A stretch of 64,000 nucleotides of DNA. Source: Streptomyces spongiae. GTDB taxonomy: Bacteria > Actinomycetota > Actinomycetes > Streptomycetales > Streptomycetaceae. Positions 60,351-64,000 of this stretch are shown here, piece by piece. Positions within the stretch are counted from its first letter, which is position 1, and every line of letters starts with the position of its first letter. The position numbers and the translations under genes are program-made. The notes under the pieces were generated by a model. The model was not told the origin of the DNA. It did no database searches and was given only the letters and a program-made list of their open reading frames with translations. The stretch is from the NCBI RefSeq assembly GCF_009377185.1, contig NZ_VJZC01000002.1:1-64000 (forward strand). The letters are read 5' to 3'.

Positions 60351-62648
60351 ATGACCAACGCCTCTCCGTATCCGCCGCCCGAGAGCGGTACTTTCCGCAG
60401 TGCTTTCCAAGTACGCAGTACTTTCCAAGGCAGAATCGGCACCACCTACGAGGAGTCGACGCCGTGGTGGCCCGATCAGCAGGGGCCTGCCGCAGACACG
60501 CCCAATGTCGTGGTCATCGTGCTCGACGACGTCGGCTTCTCCGACCTCGGCTGTTTCGGCTCGGACATCGACACCCCGGCCATGGACGCCCTCGCCGCCG
60601 ACGGCCTTCGCTACGCCAACTTCCACACCACCACGCTGTGTTCGCCGACCCGCGCCTCCCTGCTGACCGGCCGGAACCACCACTCCGTCGGCATGCGCAT
60701 GCTGTCCAACTTCGACACCGGCTTCCCCAGCGGTCGCGGACAGATCACCAAGTCCGCCGCGGTACTGCCGGAGGTGCTGCGCGACGCCGGCTTCAACACC
60801 ATGGCGGTGGGCAAGTGGCACCTGGCGCCGATGGAGCAGACCACCGCGTCCGGGCCGTACACCCAGTGGCCGCTGGGACGTGGTTTCGAGCGCTACTACG
60901 GATTCCTGGAAGCCGAGACGGACAGCTTCTATCCGGAACTCTTCCACGACAACCACGCCGTGGCTCCGCCGAAGAGCCCGGAAGAGGGCTATCACCTCAG
61001 CGAGGACCTGGTGGACCGGGCGATCGAGTTCGTCACGGACCAGACGTCGGTCACCCCGGAGAAGCCCTTCTTCCTCTACCTGGCGTTCGGCGCGGCGCAC
61101 GCCCCGCACCAGGCTCCCCAGGAATACCTGGAGAAGTACCGGGGCCGGTTCGACCACGGCTGGGACGCCGAGCGCGCCACCCGCCACGCCCGCCAGATCG
61201 AACGGGGCATCCTGCCACCCGGCACCGAACTGGCGCCGCGCAACCCGGGGGTCGTTCCCTTCGACGAACTGTCGGACGACGAGAAGAAGCTGTCCGTACG
61301 CCTCCAGGAGGCCTATGCGGCGATGGTCGACCACACCGACCACCACATAGGCCGCCTCATGGAATTCCTGGAGCGGATAGGCCAGATGGAGAACACCATC
61401 ACCATCCTGCTCTCGGACAACGGGGCCAGCCAGGAAGGCGGGCAGAAGGGGTCGCTCAACCCCACCGCGTTCCAGAACGGTGTCGCCGAGGACTTCGACG
61501 AGATGGTGGCGCGGATCGATGAGATCGGTACCACCCGCGCTCATTCCAACTACCCCTGGGGCTGGGCGCAGGCGGGCAACACGCCGTTCAAGCGCTACAA
61601 GCAGAACACCCACGAAGGCGGCGTCCGCTGCCCGCTCATCGTGAACTGGCCCCGGGGGCTGCCGCGCACCGGCGAGGTCAGGCAGCAGTTCCACCATGTC
61701 ACCGACATCGTCCCGACCCTTTTCGAACTGCTCGGTCTCGAGGCTCCCTCGGTCCACAACGGCATCCCGCAACTCCCGATCCACGGTGTCAGCATGGGCT
61801 ACACCTTCGACGCGCCGACCGCGCCGACCCGCAAGGAAGCCCAGTACTTCGAGATGTTCGGGCACCGCGCGATCTGGCACGACGGGTGGAAGGCCGTCGC
61901 CTTCCACCAACGCGGATCGTCCTTCGACGCGGACCAGTGGGAGCTCTACCACCACGACAGCGACTTCTCGGAATGCAACGACCTGGCGCAGGAGATGCCC
62001 GAGCAACTGCAGAAGATGGTCGCGCGCTTCTGGGTGGAAGCGGGTAAATACGATGTGCTTCCGCTGGACGACCAGGGGTTCGCCTACCGGGCGAAGATTC
62101 CGCGTCCCGGCTCTCCGCGCAACCGCACCACCTTCACCTACTACCCCGGCATGGCCCATCTGCCCGTCGCCGCGGTACCACCGGTGATGAACCGCGGCCA
62201 CCGCATCACCGCGTTCGTCGACCGGGCCGCCGCGTCGGACGAGGGCGTCCTCGTGTCCCTGGGCAGCATCAGCAGCGGATACGTCCTGTACATCAAGGAC
62301 AACCGGCTGGTCTACGAGTACAACTTCCTCGGCACCCGTTACACGGTGGCCTCGGAGGAAGAACTGCCCACCGGCCCGGCGGAGTTGACCTTCGAATTCG
62401 TCAAGACCGGCGACATGCGGGGCGTCGGTCACCTGTACGTGTCAGGAAAGCCGGTCGGCACCGGCGACATTCCGCGGGTCCTCCCGCACTTCCTGGGCTG
62501 GCAGGGCCTCGACGTCGGCCGGGACACGCTGTCGCCCTCCTCGCCCAGCTATGACGGCGAATTCGCGTTCACCGGAGGATTCGAGAAGGTCGTCTTCACG
62601 GTCGCGCCGGACGAAGGAATCCAGGAGCCCTTCGAGCGCATCGACTGA
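60351..62648 (+). CDS. type I arylsulfatase (formylglycine-dependent)
   Basis: 765 aa. The metal-binding start VVIVLDDVGFSDLGCFGSDI and the modification motif CSPTRAS (Cys97) are intact; TMAVGKWHLAP, SDNGASQEGG and KRYKQNTHEGGVRCPLIVNWP follow. The C-terminal 130 residues (from about 635) are a beta-rich lectin-like extension seen in large bacterial arylsulfatases. No signal peptide is visible, so a cytosolic place, or export with a partner, is likely. Activated by the adjacent FGE. Confidence 0.94.
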   Translation: MTNASPYPPPESGTFRSAFQVRSTFQGRIGTTYEESTPWWPDQQGPAADTPNVVVIVLDDVGFSDLGCFGSDIDTPAMDALAADGLRYANFHTTTLCSPTRASLLTGRNHHSVGMRMLSNFDTGFPSGRGQITKSAAVLPEVLRDAGFNTMAVGKWHLAPMEQTTASGPYTQWPLGRGFERYYGFLEAETDSFYPELFHDNHAVAPPKSPEEGYHLSEDLVDRAIEFVTDQTSVTPEKPFFLYLAFGAAHAPHQAPQEYLEKYRGRFDHGWDAERATRHARQIERGILPPGTELAPRNPGVVPFDELSDDEKKLSVRLQEAYAAMVDHTDHHIGRLMEFLERIGQMENTITILLSDNGASQEGGQKGSLNPTAFQNGVAEDFDEMVARIDEIGTTRAHSNYPWGWAQAGNTPFKRYKQNTHEGGVRCPLIVNWPRGLPRTGEVRQQFHHVTDIVPTLFELLGLEAPSVHNGIPQLPIHGVSMGYTFDAPTAPTRKEAQYFEMFGHRAIWHDGWKAVAFHQRGSSFDADQWELYHHDSDFSECNDLAQEMPEQLQKMVARFWVEAGKYDVLPLDDQGFAYRAKIPRPGSPRNRTTFTYYPGMAHLPVAAVPPVMNRGHRITAFVDRAAASDEGVLVSLGSISSGYVLYIKDNRLVYEYNFLGTRYTVASEEELPTGPAELTFEFVKTGDMRGVGHLYVSGKPVGTGDIPRVLPHFLGWQGLDVGRDTLSPSSPSYDGEFAFTGGFEKVVFTVAPDEGIQEPFERID

Positions 62649-62667
62649 TGACTGGTGCCTGATGACT

Positions 62668-62695
62668 GATGCCGCCGGGTCACCCCGGCGGCATC
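62668..62695. terminator. bidirectional hairpin terminator
   Basis: GATGCCGCCGGG (62668-62679) and CCCGGCGGCATC (62684-62695) form a 12-bp perfect stem with a TCAC loop, between the convergent sulfatase and SDR stops. Confidence 0.85.
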
Positions 62696-62704
62696 GTCCT
62701 TACA

Positions 62705-63502
62705 TCAGTTGGGCGGCGTAAAGCGTCCGTCGATCGCCGTCCAGCCTCCGTCCACGAAGAGCTGACTGCCCGTCACGAACGAGGACGCGTCCGACGCGAG
62801 GTAGACGACGGCACCGGCCAGCTCGTCGGGCCGGGACCAGCGGCCCAGGGCGCTCTTGCTCGCGTAGGCCTCCGACCATTCCGGCACAGCCCTGATCTGC
62901 GCGGTGAGCGGAGTGTCCACGACGCCGGGGGCGACGGCGTTCACCCGCACGCCCGACGGGCCCAGTTCGGCCGCCGCGGTCCGCAGCATCTGGACGAGGC
63001 CGGCCTTCGTGGCCGCGTACACCCCCTGTCCCGGTTCGACGGCCACCGCGCGGATCGAGCTGAAGCCGACGATGCTTCCCCTGCCGCGTTCGGCCATGCC
63101 ACGGCCGAACGCCCGCACCAGGTCGAAGGACGCGCGCAGGTTGAGCGCCACGACCCGCTCGAACTCCTCCGCCGTGTAGTCGAGCAGGGGCTTGCGCACG
63201 TTCGTCGCGGCGGTGAAGACGAGCACGTCGACGGGGCCGAGTTCCTCGGCGGCACGCGCGACCGCCTCGCCGTCGAGCACGTCGAGGGCGTACGCCGAGA
63301 GGCCCGGCCCCATCGACGCCGACTCCGTGGCCGCCGTCAGGTCGCGGTCGGCGCACACCACCGTGGCGCCGTGCGCGGCGAGGGCCAGGGCGCTCTCGCG
63401 GCCGATTCCGCTGCCCGCGCCCACCACGACAGCCCTGCGGCCGTCGAGCCGGAACAGGCGGGAGTACGTGTCCACCGCATCGGTGCGGTCGTTTGCTTGC
63501 AC
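62705..63502 (-). CDS. short-chain dehydrogenase/reductase
   Basis: 265 aa from the GTG at 63502, 5 bp after the aldehyde dehydrogenase stop. Rossmann motif VVVGAGSGIGRESALALAAHG, NAG-like TAATN, catalytic SSIRAV with YAATKAG (Ser-Tyr-Lys), and VNAVAPGVVDTPLT. Classical SDR of sugar or alcohol dehydrogenase type. Longer in-frame starts run back through the dehydrogenase gene and are rejected. Confidence 0.9.
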   Translation of the reverse strand: MQANDRTDAVDTYSRLFRLDGRRAVVVGAGSGIGRESALALAAHGATVVCADRDLTAATESASMGPGLSAYALDVLDGEAVARAAEELGPVDVLVFTAATNVRKPLLDYTAEEFERVVALNLRASFDLVRAFGRGMAERGRGSIVGFSSIRAVAVEPGQGVYAATKAGLVQMLRTAAAELGPSGVRVNAVAPGVVDTPLTAQIRAVPEWSEAYASKSALGRWSRPDELAGAVVYLASDASSFVTGSQLFVDGGWTAIDGRFTPPN

Positions 63503-63507
63503 GGTCC

Positions 63508-64000
63508 TCACTTCGTTGTCGTCGGACGGATCACTGCCATACGGGTCACGGTGAGCTCTTCGATGGCGAACCTCGGGCCCTCCCGTCCGGCCCCGGAGTC
63601 CTTCACGCCCCCGTACGGCATGACATCGGAGCGGAAGCCGGGAACCTCGTTGACGACCACCCCTCCCACCTCCAGGCGGTCCAGAGCGGTGAACGCCGTG
63701 TCGAGGGCGCTGGTGTAGACGCTCGCGTGCAGTCCGTAGCGCGAGTCGTTGACCAGGTCGAAGGCAGTCTCCAGATCGGGGACGGACCGTACCGCGACCA
63801 CGGGACCGAAGACCTCCTCGTCCCAGACGGGCAGACCGCTGTCCACGTCGAGCAGTACGGCGGGCTCCATCACCCCGTCGGTGACCGTGCCCCCGGCCGC
63901 CAGCGACGCCCCCGCCTCCACCGCCTCCTCCAGCCACGCGCGCACCCGCTCGGTCGACCGTTTGTCGATGAGCGCCGAGACCCTCGTCGCCGGATCGCGG
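63508..64000 (-). CDS. aldehyde dehydrogenase, C-terminal part (5' end outside window)
   Basis: The reading frame stays open to the window edge, giving at least 163 residues. RDPATRVSALIDKRS, AVEAGASLAAGG, PVWDEEVFGPVVAVRSV, and VNEVPGFRSDVMPYGGVKDSGAGREGPRFAIEELT are standard ALDH C-terminal motifs. The catalytic Cys and Glu lie in the missing part. It is 5 bp upstream of the SDR, so the two probably oxidise successive intermediates (alcohol or aldose, then aldehyde). Confidence 0.9.
   Translation of the reverse strand, partial: RDPATRVSALIDKRSTERVRAWLEEAVEAGASLAAGGTVTDGVMEPAVLLDVDSGLPVWDEEVFGPVVAVRSVPDLETAFDLVNDSRYGLHASVYTSALDTAFTALDRLEVGGVVVNEVPGFRSDVMPYGGVKDSGAGREGPRFAIEELTVTRMAVIRPTTTK

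Overview
The window is high-GC DNA with Streptomyces-type codon use, frequent GTG starts, dense overlapping ORFs and several rare TTA codons. The families fit too: a BTAD/SARP-type regulator, a Methyltransf_19-type methyltransferase, a sugar ABC importer with no ATPase gene of its own, and AcoR-like Fis regulators without a sigma-54 contact motif. I read it as a chromosomal segment of a Streptomyces or close relative.

Layout. (1) 224-300: tRNA-Pro(GGG) followed by a hairpin terminator. (2) 368-23161, minus strand: a complete extracellular contractile injection system (eCIS) operon, from a DUF4255 protein (first gene) through sheath, two tube proteins, a 54-aa DUF5908-like protein, LysM hub adaptor, VgrG-like spike, PAAR tip, gp25, J-like and Afp12-like baseplate proteins, a tail-P2-I-like protein, a 669-aa unknown structural protein, a tape-measure-like protein and an AAA+ ATPase, to a 1675-aa protein with a degenerate eCIS-core domain. 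Most junctions are ATGA or GTGA overlaps. (3) 23383-25408: a small BTAD regulator whose gene carries a TTA codon, and an alkaline-phosphatase-superfamily enzyme. (4) 25583-31596, plus strand: a DUF4132 protein coupled to a 1712-aa protein of unknown function, both with TTA codons. (5) 31633-41435: a DUF1905 protein, a Fis-type regulator divergent from a hydroxyquinol (resorcinol-type) catabolic operon, a CnaB-YceI fusion protein, an AraC regulator and a GMC oxidoreductase. (6) 41569-47179: a GH4 glycosidase and DeoR regulator divergent from a carbohydrate ABC importer. (7) 47223-55315: CocE hydrolase/TetR pair, amidohydrolase plus glutamine-synthetase-like pair, methyltransferase, a secreted NPP1 (NLP) protein and a TauD-type dioxygenase. 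(8) 55475-55551: a second identical tRNA-Pro(GGG) inside a 133-bp direct repeat of the first. (9) 55593-64000: a secreted CAP protein, a Tat-exported GH95-like glycosidase, a formylglycine-generating enzyme with its likely client sulfatase, an SDR, and an aldehyde dehydrogenase cut by the window edge.

The main system is the eCIS. Its parts list is complete for assembly (tube, sheath, terminator candidate, baseplate, spike, ATPase) and it ends in a large cargo-like protein that lacks the usual HExxH protease motif. A TTA-containing regulator sits directly upstream, which points to bldA-dependent, developmentally timed expression. The rest is accessory catabolism arranged around local regulators, and several intergenic regions hold strong palindromes that look like operators: 48917-48947, 60306-60336, 33993-34009 and 23227-23254.
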